Source of the DNA: Humulus lupulus
Lineage: Eukaryota; Streptophyta; Magnoliopsida; Rosales; Cannabaceae
Assembly: GCF_963169125.1 (NCBI RefSeq)
Contig: NC_084802.1
Span: 14,260,896-14,324,895 of the forward strand
DNA length: 64,000 nucleotides
Direction: 5' to 3'
The position numbers and the translations under genes were made by a program. The notes under the pieces are model-generated. The model was not told the origin of the DNA. It saw only the letters and a program-made list of their open reading frames with translations, and searched no databases. This document shows, one piece after another, positions 34,314-44,935 of the stretch. The first letter of the stretch is position 1. Each line of letters begins with the position of its first letter.

Positions 34314-36226
34314 TGTAACGACCCAACTATTCTAGACCTTGGACCATTAATAACTACTATACCAATCTTAAGAAAACGTACATATGAAAACATCATAACT
34401 TTTTTAAAACTGTAAAGTAAAGGTTTAAATACATAAAAATTTCACTTAGGATATGGGATCCCATTGTTTTGAAAATAAAACAAAACATAACTTAAATAAA
34501 TTGGTTACAAAATCAAGTGCGGAAAAATAATACATAAAAATCATAACTAAAAGACTGAAAAACTTCATCCTCGAATCGTACGCGCAATCCACCAATTCCA
34601 TCCTGCCTCAATACACATCTCCAAGCTGCCAAGAACCTTTTCCGTCGCCATAACTATTTTCCTGCACATATAAAACATAAAGGAATGAGCCTAATGCCCA
34701 GCAAGGAAAATCTACTATAAGCACGAAACATATACATACACATAAACTATAAACTATAAACTGTAATCATATAACTATATAAATACAACATCTATTATAA
34801 TGGCCATCATACTTCTTAGGACTTGTTAGCTAAGCAATCATATGCCCATAAATTTACGGGGCTAGTTATCTAAACAAGTCATATAAAGTTATGGGCCTGT
34901 TATTTAAACAATCATATGCCCAAGGAATCTACTACTGGGACTTGTTATCTAAACAAGTTATTTATTTTTTATCTAAACAAATTATGTGATTGTTATCTAA
35001 ACAATTCATATACTAGAAACATATCATACTTATAACATAAACATATATCAATAACATAAAAGCATAAAAATCTACCCTATTTTCCTTACCAAAATACCGG
35101 GATGTGAGAACAAGATCGGGACTTTGGAACACTCCTAAAAACAATAATAGAGATGTGAGTATACTAAAGAATAGAGATGAAAAGAACTAACTACACCATC
35201 GAAAATATACTTACCAACAAAATCTTACGTTCAAGATCTTAGATGCCTAACCAAGAATATGAGTTAGGATTTGAGTAGAGAAAAACTATAAGAACAATAC
35301 AAAAAGGAACTAGAATGAGGAATACCTTGAATGTTTCCATGACCGAACTACACCTCGAATCAAAATATACTATAAACCTTACTTCCCAAGTGTTTAACAC
35401 TCTAAAGTAACCTAGCAGCTTGTAGACTTTGAACTTAGTTGGATGAATGAAGAAATGGCTGGGTACTAGGTCCTATTTATAGAGTTCAAAAATGAAAAGA
35501 TCTTCATTTAGCTTGAATAAAATAATGGCTATTTAATTGAAAAACATTTGAATAATTGTTCAGTAGAGGCTGAAGACTCGGTCAGAAAGATTCTGGACTT
35601 ATCAAGAGGTTAAGGATTAAAATGAGCTCGGTTTCAAAATAGTTCAAAAATCATGCACCATAGCCGATATATCGCCCATGCTCGGCGATATATCGCCTGG
35701 GCTGATATACCCAAGGCTCGTCAAGGTTGTCGTGCGAAGCTACGTGTTTTTCGTATCCCCATATGGAGATATATCACCCCCTAGAGCTGCGATATATCGG
35801 CATACGCTGAAATATTATACACGTAATTACAATTTTTCAGCCTAATTTGAATTGAGTAAACAGCCTTGACTAACTCCTTTAACGATTTCAAAGCTGATGG
35901 CAGACCCTAGGATGTTCAAATATTACTCTTAATAAACTTATTCCTCAAAAATTCTTAATTTCTTATTAAACACACACATGACAAGTGTTAATATCTTATT
36001 GGGTCTATCTAACCTTATAGTATAATAATTATCATCTCCATAATCAGTCATATTAATCAAACCTTAGGTTATAATTAATATTCTTAAACTATAGGTTAAA
36101 CTTATAAAATCTACAAGTGTTACTACGAGTGTCCAACTAAGTCCCGGCTTGAACCAAAATCCACAGTCATAAATATACTACAACTACTACTATTTAACTA
36201 GCTAAGTAAAGTTCTTGGACTCTACA
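34314..36226 (-). repeat. Family A solo LTR inside CACTA #1, TSD CACAA
   Basis: Plus-strand ends TGTAACGACCC and GGACTCTACA; on the minus strand it reads TGTAGAGTCCAAGAAC... like the LTR at 724. The perfect 5-bp duplication CACAA flanks it (34309-34313 and 36227-36231). It carries GGCGATATATCGCC (35684-35697) and relatives at 35665-35810, and a TATA box. The tandem block near 34840-34990 has about five units of TTATCTAAACAA type with variants, a different tandem module from that of the LTR at 724. No internal sequence remains, as after LTR-LTR recombination. Confidence 0.92.
35474..35481 (-). promoter_or_regulatory. TATA box of the solo A LTR in CACTA #1
   Basis: TATAAATA on the minus strand in CTCTATAAATAGGACCTAG. 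Confidence 0.6.
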
Positions 36227-36231
36227 CACAA

Positions 36232-36716
36232 TTAACATAATAACATTTAATTAAATTAACATATTTAATACTGTCTAAAATATACAAATCTAAAATGAAA
36301 AATAAAATTCAACACCCTATAAACAACCCAATCACACACTTAAAAACATAATTTAAACATTAATCAAACACACACAAAAAAAACAATTCCCAAGGCTCGG
36401 GGTTTATCCAAAGGCATCTATGGCTAAGGATGATGCTCCACTACTCCAATCTAAAAGGAAAACAAAAAAAAAACATTTCAAAATAATATTTGTACCAAAT
36501 ACTAAATACATAATTATATTAACAAAAAATTCATTTTAAAGGCTAAAGTATATAGAAATGGGGTTTAGATTACCTAAACTTGAAAGAAATGGGAATTAAT
36601 CGGACTGGGGGGCGTTGGATCGGCGAGGGGTTGCAATTCATCTCTGGTTGTGCAGAGAAAAGAGAAGAAAACTGAGGAAGAAGAAGAAGGCTCGGGTTGG
36701 GGGATTTATACCCTAA
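36232..36716 (-). promoter_or_regulatory. CACTA #1 5' leader and core promoter region
   Basis: Reading on the minus strand from the right: a TATA-like TATAAATC (36703-36710), then CCCCCAACCCGAGCC and a CT-rich leader (CTTCTTCTTCTTCCTCAG). The arrangement is repeated at the corresponding end of CACTA #3 (58821-58846) and more loosely CACTA #2 (50647-50676). It is the probable transcription start of the transposase mRNA. Confidence 0.5.
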
Positions 36717-37376
36717 TCCTATAGTGACGACACGTCGTCGCTATAGGAAATAAGAACGTTGTCTCTAAAGAGGGCATGCACTGTTTCATTTAATCTATAG
36801 TGACGACATGACATCGCTATAAATAAGGGAATAGTGCACGAAGAGTTCGTTTACTATGTGCCCAACCTATAGCGACAACATGTCGTCGCTATAGGTTGTG
36901 AAATTTTGACAACTTTTTTGGCAGTGAACTTTCCCTCCATTTTTTGGGGATAGACTAATGTTTTAACTGACCAGTCATGTCGTCGCTATAGGTAGTGACA
37001 TTTACCAACAAACTTTTTGTTGTCCAGTTTCCCTCAGTTTTTTTTTTACCCTATGTCGTCGCTATAGACTAAATTTTCCCTCACTTTTTTCTACGAGAAC
37101 TCTACAGCGACGACAAGTCGCCACCATAGAGTCATTCTCTGTCTCGTGTGCCCTTCAAATTCCAAGAACCCTACGGTGACGCTGGATGATTCTTGGAATT
37201 TGGAGTGACCTAGTGGAGTGATGTTGGCTACTTTACAGCGACAACATGTCGTCACTGTAGCTAATTTATTTCAATGTATTTTAAAAAGAATTTTTCGTGG
37301 AATTCGACTACATGCAGCGAGGGCTTTACAGTCATCGCAATAGATGTCGTCGCTGTAGAGTCTTGTTCTTGTAGTA
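36717..37376. repeat. Right subterminal palindromic repeat array of CACTA #1
   Basis: Repeated ATAGCGACGACATGTCGTCGCTATAGG-type units in varied states (for instance at 36717-36745, 36870-36897 and 37235-37262), interspersed with less ordered sequence, closing with the terminal TTCTTGTAGTA. It is the same motif family as the left end. Confidence 0.85.
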
Positions 37377-37379
37377 GTA

Positions 37380-37718
37380 CAATTTTATACCGGTTTTGTA
37401 AATTCAAGATACTACATGAGTATTATTCGTAATTAAGTTACCAAAATTTCATTTTGCAAAAATATAAAGTACCAAATAAATACCTACCCAAAATTAAATT
37501 TCAGACCTCCTTAAATTTTAGACACCATGTTATTATTATTATTTACAGCATGAAATTTAAATATATATTATTTTAAAATTTAGAAAATACAGCACAATAA
37601 CTAATTACCAATTATTGTTTCCAAAAACTCATACTACACTATATTTTGTAATCTAAAAATGCTACTTGTCTACATGCAACAAAACTAAAAGAAATAAAGG
37701 TTACTAAAGGTTACTAAG
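37380..37718. other. AT-rich spacer between CACTA #1 and the nested block
   Basis: No gene or element recognised. AAAGGTTACT is directly duplicated at about 37695-37715, just before the MITE-like terminus. Confidence 0.4.
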
Positions 37719-37959
37719 AGGGTGTTTGACTCCTTAACTAAAAAATTGTTTTTTGTTTTTAAAGTTAAAAACTATTTTTTGAAAACAAGTTTGAGTGTTT
37801 GGCGTTGTTTTCAAAAAATAATTTTTAAAAACAAAGTAACAAAAAACAGAAAATTTTGAGAACAACAAAATGTTGTTTTTTGTTGTTCTCAAATTTTTTT
37901 TGTCTATCTTTTTTTTTCTCACATCATTTTTTTAATTATTATTATCTAACATCATTTAT

Positions 37960-38213
37960 TGTCACATCATTTTCTCTCTCATTAGTTTCTCTCTCTTCAC
38001 TCTCTCTCACATCACTTTCTCTCTCATCAATTTCTATCTCCTTACTTTCTCTCTCCTTACCTTTTCTCTCTTCACTTTCACTCTCGCAATTTTCTCTCTT
38101 CTCACTTTCTAACTTTTCATTTCTCTTTCATCATTTTCTATCTCCTTACTTTCTCTTGCATCACTTATTATGTCATCATTTTCTCTTTCATCACTTACTA
38201 TATTCTAATTTTC
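37960..38213. repeat. Pyrimidine-rich TCTCTCATCACT repeat, left half
   Basis: Degenerate tandem array of TCACTTTCTCTC-type units. It is continued at 54402-54660 on the far side of the inserted LTR. Reading frames through it give Ser/Leu/Phe runs and are not genes. Confidence 0.8.
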
Positions 38214-38931
38214 TGTAGAGTCCCAGAATGTTTACTTATTTAGCTAGCCAGTAGTAGTTGTAGTATTTTAGATTTCGTGGATTTTGGTTCAAACCGGGAC
38301 TTAGTTGGAAACTCCTAGCAATAGTTATGGATTTTATAAGTTTAACTTATGAATATTAATTTTAACATAAGGTTTCATTAATATTGCTGGTTATAAATAT
38401 GATAATTATTATAACCTAAGGTTTAGATAGAGCCAATAGGATTATGACACTTGTCATATGCATGATTATTAAGGAATTATTATTTTAATGATAAAATAAG
38501 GGAATATAAGACTTAGTCTTCACCAGAATCTGTTAGGGTCGTAATTTGACTCAGTCAAAGTAGTTATCCAATCTTAATTATGCTGAAAAAGTGCACTTAT
38601 GTGTTTAAAATAATCACGTATGCCGATATATCGCTTGACGCTGAATACGGAAAAACACGTTGACGTTGCACGATCATACGAACGGAGACTCGGAACATAG
38701 GGGCAGCCGATATATTGCCACATAGGGGCGATATATCGCCCATATTTATCATTTTTTTTATTTTTGTTTTTAACTTTAAAAAACCACCTTTGACTCCTTA
38801 GACCTACCTCTGTTAGTTTTGACCGAGTCTTCAGCCTCTGATTGACGAAAATTAAATTATCATCAATTAAATTCATTATTTTTATTCAAATCAAAATGGG
38901 GTTAGTTTCACTCCTTACCTCTATAAATAGG

Positions 38932-38939
38932 ACCTAGTA
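38932..38939 (+). promoter_or_regulatory. TATA box of A3 LTR
   Basis: TATAAATA in CTCTATAAATAGGACCTAG, equivalent to the other family A boxes. Confidence 0.6.
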
Positions 38940-39867
38940 CCCATCCCTTTCACTTACTCTTCAACTGTGATCATACTCCAAGGTGCTAGTGAGAACATAA
39001 GAGTGATACACTTGGGTTGGGAAAGAAAAAGCTTTATAATTCTTAAGCTTTATCAAACACTTGGGAAGTAAGGATTAGAGTGTTTCGGTATTGGAGTTAG
39101 GCCAATCTATAAGGTCAACAAAGGTACCCTCATTCTTAAGTTCAATACTTTTGATTCCTTAGTTTCTTTAGTTTTATTCAGGTTCTAACTTTTGGTTTGT
39201 GGTTAGGTTTTTCAGTTCCTTGAACTTAAGGTGTCTTTTCGGTAAGTTTTCTCTTGGTGGTTTAGTTCTATTCTTTTCATCTCTTTCCTTTAGAAATACT
39301 CACAGTTCTATTGCTGGTTTTAAGGGTGTTCTACGTCCCGCATTTGTTCTCATATCCCGATTTTGGTAAGGAAAATAGGCTAGACCTTGTATGTTTGTAT
39401 GATATGTTATGTTATGTATAATATGTTATGATAAGTTTATGTTTTAATCTGTTATGATTTACCCTACCTCAAATATTAGACAGGGGACGTAGATGGGTTA
39501 ACATACACTACATGTGATCTAACATATCTCAAATATTAGACAGGGGACGTAGAATGTAATGGCCCAAACTCCAGGGACCATTACGGTGTGCATTATAAAC
39601 AGTGCTAAACTCGCTAATCGAGTCATTTGGCCAAAATCGTGTAACTAAGTATGATTAGCGGTTTAGGGATTAAATTTTTTTGTTAAGATGTAACGTTTCA
39701 TTAGAACATTTACTATATACATTGGGATCCCAAAAAATATAATTTAGAGGTCTATTACAAGAAAATATTTACAACAGGCCGATCTAAGCGGCAAAACATG
39801 GTTTATCCCTAGTTTCTCTTTTGTAGAGTCCAAGAACTTTACTTAGCTGGTTAGATAGTAGTAGTTT

Positions 39868-41400
39868 AGCAGCACTAGTCGGAATGGGGAAGCCACTACA
39901 GCAGGAGCTGATTAGAGCCGGAATAGAAATAGTTGTCGGTAAGCTAGCTAATTTGTCTATCCAGTCAAATCTGCTAGAAGATATACGGATTGGGCAAGGG
40001 CATGACAACACACTAGCAACACATGTGGATGCAGTCAGAGAAGGCAAGGTCATAGATTTCTCAATATCAAGTCAAGGATTATTGAGATATAAGGATCGGG
40101 TATGCGTGCCAAATGATCAAAGGATTAAGATGACGATTCTAGAAGAAGCGCACAGTACCCCGTACTCAGTTCACCCAGGGTCGACCAAGATGGCACACGA
40201 CATCAAGGCAGTGTATTGGTGGCCAAGGATGACGAAGGACATAGCAGAATTTGTGTCTAAGTGTCTAGTATGCCAGCAAGTGAAAGCAGAACATCAGCGG
40301 CCTGCAGGCTTATTGCAACCCCTTAACATTCCAAAATGGAAATGGGATGATATAGCCATAGATTCTGTGACGGGTTTGCCACGAACAAGTAAGCAGCATG
40401 ATTCGGCTTGGATAGTAATAGATAGATTAACCAAGTCAGTTCATTTCCTGTCTATTAAGACTTCATACACATCAGATCAATACGGAGACGTTTAAGTCCA
40501 AGAAATAGTACGACTGCATAGAATCTCTAAGACAATAGTGTCGGATAGAGGATCGGTGTTTACATTGAGATTTTGGGGAAGTTTACGGCATGCTATGGGT
40601 ACTAAGTTAAGTCTTAGTACATCTTTTCATCCTCTGACAGATGGGTAGTTCGAGCGTGCGATTAAGATTTTAGAAGACATGCTACGCACTTGTGTACTTG
40701 ATTTCGGAGGATCATGGAATAAGTACTTGCTGTTGATAGAATTCTCCTACAACAATAGCTACCAGTTAACGATCGGGATGGCACTTTATGAGTTGCTTTA
40801 TGGAAGAAGGTGTCGATCGTCGTTGCATTATGACGAGGTAGGAGAAAGGCAACTACTTGGAATTGAAGCTGTTGGAGGAGCTCAGGATGTAGTAGCCCTG
40901 ATTAGAAAGTGTATGCTCGCTACTCAAAGCCGTTAGAAAAGTTATGCGGATGCCAAGCGGCGTGATGTGGAATTCAAAGTCGGAGATCAAGTTTTCTTAA
41001 TAATATCTCCTATGAAAGGTGTGAAGTGGTTTGGGAAGAAAGGCAAACTTAGTCCCTGATTTATAGGTCCTTTTGAGATATTGGACAAAGTGGGAGTAGT
41101 TGCGTATAGACTAGCCCTACCACCAGGCCTAAAAGATAGTCACAACGTATTCCACATCTCAATGCTACGCAAGTATGTGTCAGACCCATCTCACGACCTC
41201 AAGTACGATACGATAGCACTCCAGAAAGACTTGAGTTACAAGGAACGACCGGTTAGCATCCTGGATAGAGGGATGAAGCAGTTACGGTCCAAGAGTATTC
41301 CAATATTCAAAGTCCTATGGAGTAATAATTCTGAACATGAGGCAACGTGGGAGTTGGAGGAGGACATGCAAGGCCGGTATCCGGAATTATTTGGTAAGTA
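39868..41400 (+). pseudogene. Gypsy pol C-terminal half (integrase plus chromodomain-like tail), stop-ridden
   Basis: Opens near MGKPLQQELIRAGIEIVV. It has the integrase zinc-binding module (EEAHSTPYSVHPGSTKM, YWWPRM, CLVCQQVKAEH) and the core (WDDIAIDSVTGLPRT; IVSDRGSVF; then DG, a TAG stop, FERAIKILEDML), so the catalytic Asp, Asp and Glu are all visible. The C-terminus matches 1-687 (YELLYGRRCRSSLHYDEVGE ... ATWELEEDMQGRYPELF, stop at 41400). In-frame stops lie near 40494, 40647, 40935 and 41057. The CAG-to-TAG type changes suggest C-to-T decay after CG/CNG methylation, which I infer. Confidence 0.93.
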
Positions 41401-41437
41401 AATTTCGAGGACGAAATTATTTTTAGTAGGAGAGAAT

Positions 41438-43385
41438 TGTAGAGTCCAAGAACTTTACTTTGCTAGTTAGATAGTAGTAGTAATAGTAATAGCTAGTAGT
41501 AGTTGTAGTATGTTTATGACTGTGGATTTTGGTTCAAGCCGGGACTTAGTTGGAAACTCCTAGCAATAGTTATGGATTTTATAAGTTTAACCTATAGTTT
41601 AAGAATATTAATTATAACATAAGGTTTGATTAATATTGCTGGTTATTAATATGATAATTATTATAACCTAAGTTTTAGATAGAGCCAATAAGAATATGAC
41701 ACTTGTCATGAGCATGGTTATTCCTAAGGTTTAGATAGAGCCAATAGGATTATGACACTTGTTATATGTATGATTATTAAGGAATTATTATATTAATGAT
41801 AAAATAAGGGAAATATAAGACTTAGTCTTCTCCAGAATTTGTTAGGAGCATGACATTTGTCACAATTTTATTTATTTGAGATTTAGATAATTAAATAGAT
41901 TTTTCGTAATTTTAGGGTATTGTAAATTCCGACCTATTTTTGACCTAGTTATGTTATGAATTTCGAAAAATAGTATTTCTAGAAAGTTGTAGATAATTGA
42001 ATTAGCTTTCTAACAATATAAATAGAGTCTAAATCAGAGTTTTATAGATCTAGATATGTTGATTTTACTACAGGAGAGTTTAGAGTTACGAGATTTAGGG
42101 AGTTAGAAGTTAGGATTCTATTTGTTTTTATTATTTTTGTTGTAAAAATCAAGCTTTGACTCCTTAAATCTCTCTGAACAATTTGACCAAGTCCTAAGCC
42201 TTTGCTGAAGGATATTCAAATATTTTCAATTAAATTCATTACTTTTATTCAAAACCAAAAAGAAGATTTTTATTCCTAGAACTCTATAAATAGGACCTAG
42301 CACCAAGCCTTTTCATTCATTATTCAAGCATTAATCAGAGCCTTCAAGGTGCTAGTGAGACTATAGTGTGATAAACACTTGGGTTGGGGTTATAAGCTTA
42401 ATCATTATAAGCTTAATAAACACTTGGGAAGTAAGGTTATAGTTTTCAGTTTCGAGGTATAGTTCGGTCATAGAAGCATTCAAGGTATTCCTTATTCTAG
42501 TTCCTTTCTGTATTGTTCTTATAGTTTTTCTACTCAAATCCTAACTCGTATTCTCTATTCTTGGTTAGGCATCTAAGATCTTGAACGTAAGATTCTTATT
42601 GGTAAGTATCTTTTCGATGGTGTAGTATACTCACCTCTCTATTATGGTTTTTAGGAGTGTTCCAAAATCCCGTCTTTGTTCTCATCATCCCGGTATATTG
42701 GTAAGGAAAATAGGATAGTTTTATATGCTTATATGTTATGTTGATATGTTATGATAAGTTATGTTATAGTATATTATGTTATGTTATGTTTTCTTATGTT
42801 TCATGGTTATGATTTACCCTACCTTAGATATTAGACAGGGGATGTAGATGGGTTATCATAAACCTACCATGTGATCTAACCTACCTCAGATATTAGAAAG
42901 TGGACGTAGATGGTTTATGACATGTTTTAATGGCCATTAAGAGTATAGTCTTATATGATGTACGTCTTTATAGATATATGTTATATGTTTATAGCTTATA
43001 GTTATGTGTATGATTATGTTTCATGCTTGTAGTAGATTTTCCTTGTTGGGCATTAGGCTCATTCCTTTATGTTTTATATGTGCAGGAAAATAGTTATGGC
43101 GGCGGAAAGATTCTTGGCAGCTTGGGGATGTGTATTGAGGCAGGATGGTTAGTTATGATTTCTATGTATTATTTTTCCGCACTTAATTTTGTAACCAATT
43201 TATTTAAGTTATGTTTTGTTTTATTTTCAAAACAATGGGATCCCATATCCTAAATGAATTTTTATGTATTTAACCTTTACTTTACAGTTTTTAAATAAAG
43301 TTATGGTTATTTCATATGTACGTTTTCTTAAGATTAGTATAGTAGTTATTAATGGTCCAAGGTCTAGAATAGTTGGGTCGTTACA
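41438..43385 (+). repeat. Family A 3' LTR of the deleted element (1948 bp)
   Basis: TGTAGAGTCC...GGGTCGTTACA, preceded by a purine-rich tract (TTTTAGTAGGAGAGAA). Its outer parts follow family A, but 41600-42200 resembles the A2 solo LTR (phrases such as TATTTTTGACCTAGTTATG) and lacks GGCGATATATCGCC palindromes. The tandem module is the ATATTAGACAGGGGAYGTAGATGG type (about 42805-42915). This looks like a recombinant LTR. Confidence 0.88.
42295..42302 (+). promoter_or_regulatory. TATA box of this LTR
   Basis: TATAAATA in ACTCTATAAATAGGACCTAG. Confidence 0.6.
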
Positions 43386-43390
43386 TCTTT

Positions 43391-44935
43391 CAATCCTCGG
43401 TTGTGGTCGTCAAGCAGCTGCATATGTACACATCATCACCTAAGCTCTCCTACTCAAGGATGGTCCAGCTTTCTTTTGCCTTTACCTGCACCACATAACA
43501 CCCGTGAGCCGAAGCCTAGCAAGAAAACTTAATATGCTCATGAACAGTAATAACATGTCATCAACTCATAAGGCACACGCCTAGTAGATATAGGCCTAAT
43601 CAAGCAGGCAAACTGATCCACGTAATGATGGGTATCCAGGATAAGGAATCCTGCCCTCCAGAGTGGATGACTATCAAGTCAATAAAAATCAGATAGGTGA
43701 TTTATCACTGGTGGTTCCGGTAACCATACCGGGCTAATAGCCCTGAATAAAAGAGTGACAGTGGTACAAGTCACTAAGGTGGGTTCTGTTCCCTTTAGCC
43801 ATGTGACGATAGGGTCACCGGGGCTTTATAGATAAGTGATCATTTCACTAGCTTAAGCAAGATAGGTGCATGATGACCAGTCACCAACATAACCTTCCTC
43901 ATGACCATAGAGTCATAACCATGGGGTACTGCTCCCTAGCAATGTGAAAAGTTGTCACCTAGGCCTTTAGCCCTGGCTCTGAGTAACTAGTCTTAGACTA
44001 GACAAGCGCTTATAATTTTCATCGACCTTCAGGTCAGTCCAGCATTAATGCCTTAGAGTCATTCAATGCTAATATCGATTAGATCTAATCTTTAATCGAC
44101 CCTGTGCTCATGACGCTATGCCGTTCTTGTCTCTTAGGTCGAAAATACGCGACCAGTGTCGTCCCTGACTAGTTAGTGCCATACACAAGTAATCAATGCT
44201 ACCAAACATATACCATATGTCAAATATCCAAATACAGGGCATTCAACATGCTTACTCAATAATTACTAGCACAAATAGGATCATGCATAAACACAGAGGC
44301 TCAAGCTCTGAACAATCTCATACTCAATATTCACGGCATGCCCTAATCACATGTTTCTCGTGCATCATATGCATTACAGTTACACATCCAACATGCATCA
44401 AGAATAACCATGCATGTCACATATACAAGGGTGCAGTTTTCTTACCTCTGGTTCGAGCAAGAATTAGAACAAGAACGACCCTTGAGAACGATCGATCCTT
44501 TATCCTTTAGCGGTCACCAAGTCATAACCAAATATAACCTCCATTAATGAAAATCAACAATGATAGGGTCTTGACCTAAACCCCACTCTCGGGACCCCGA
44601 AATGTGCCCACACGGTGAGTAGATTCGATCTCGGGCCTTAAGGATTGAAACCCCGAGCCAAAAACCCTTAAAAACACTCAAAACGGGGTTCTGAAGAAAC
44701 AAGGTAGCACTACAGCGCTACCCTCCTAGCACCCCAGCGCTCTTCACAAAGCCAAACCGCCTTAACATCCTCTGCAGGTAGCGCTGTAGCGCCCCTACTG
44801 GGCGCTGTAGCGTTACCTTTAGCCAGCAACTGCCCAGAAAATTCTTCCTTCGATTCTACCATTTCCAACCCAAACCAAAAGCTTCCAAACATCAAATTAA
44901 GTCCCAAATGAACCCAAATACCGCCTCCACACAAT
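43391..44935 (-). repeat. Family B 3' LTR, middle segment
   Basis: Continues the B LTR begun at 39555-39821; collinear with about 6413-7960 of the solo LTR. Its GC-rich block (44700-44820) differs from the other copies: it is built on GTAGCGCTGTAGCGC and AGCGCTGTAGCG words. It also has an extra 120 bp or so near 43610-43740 (GGTTCCGGTAACCATACCGG...) absent from 6141-8740. Ends at the inserted A LTR. Confidence 0.8.

Larger units (their letters stand above)
23875..37376 (-). mobile_element. CACTA (En/Spm) transposon, 13.5 kb with insertions, TSD GTA
   Basis: Left terminus CACTACGGGAAAATAGG (23875) and right terminus TTCTTGTAGTA (37376), where the expected final G is A. Both ends are flanked by GTA (23872-23874 and 37377-37379), the 3-bp duplication typical of CACTA. 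Both ends carry arrays of self-complementary repeats built on CGACGACATGTCGTCG. Between them on the minus strand lie a TNP2-type transposase pseudogene (30960-33028) and a second, Transposase_24-like gene with an acidic tail (29313-30760). A LINE (24412-29217) and a family A solo LTR (34314-36226) are later insertions; without them the element is about 6.8 kb. Stops in the transposase and the altered terminal base make autonomy unlikely. Confidence 0.9.
39822..43385 (+). mobile_element. Internally deleted family A gypsy element, TSD TCTTT
   Basis: Only the first 45 bp or so of the 5' LTR remain (TGTAGAGTCCAAGAAC..., 39822-39866); they run straight into the end of the reverse transcriptase/RNase H part of pol. 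The rest of pol and a full 3' LTR follow. TCTTT occurs immediately left (39817-39821) and right (43386-43390), and joining the flanks restores the B LTR sequence as seen at 6400-6425. The insertion boundaries are therefore genuine, and the deletion removed most of the 5' LTR, primer site, gag, protease and RT. Confidence 0.92.

Noticed and set aside
37856..38218. 120-codon Ser/Leu/Phe-rich frame
   Set aside because: Translation of the TCTCTCATCACT repeat; its extension at 54446-54664 behaves the same.
44196..44510. 104-codon frame in the B LTR
   Set aside because: Lies wholly within aligned LTR sequence; the homologous LTR at 7144-7338 is open only partly and in a drifting frame.
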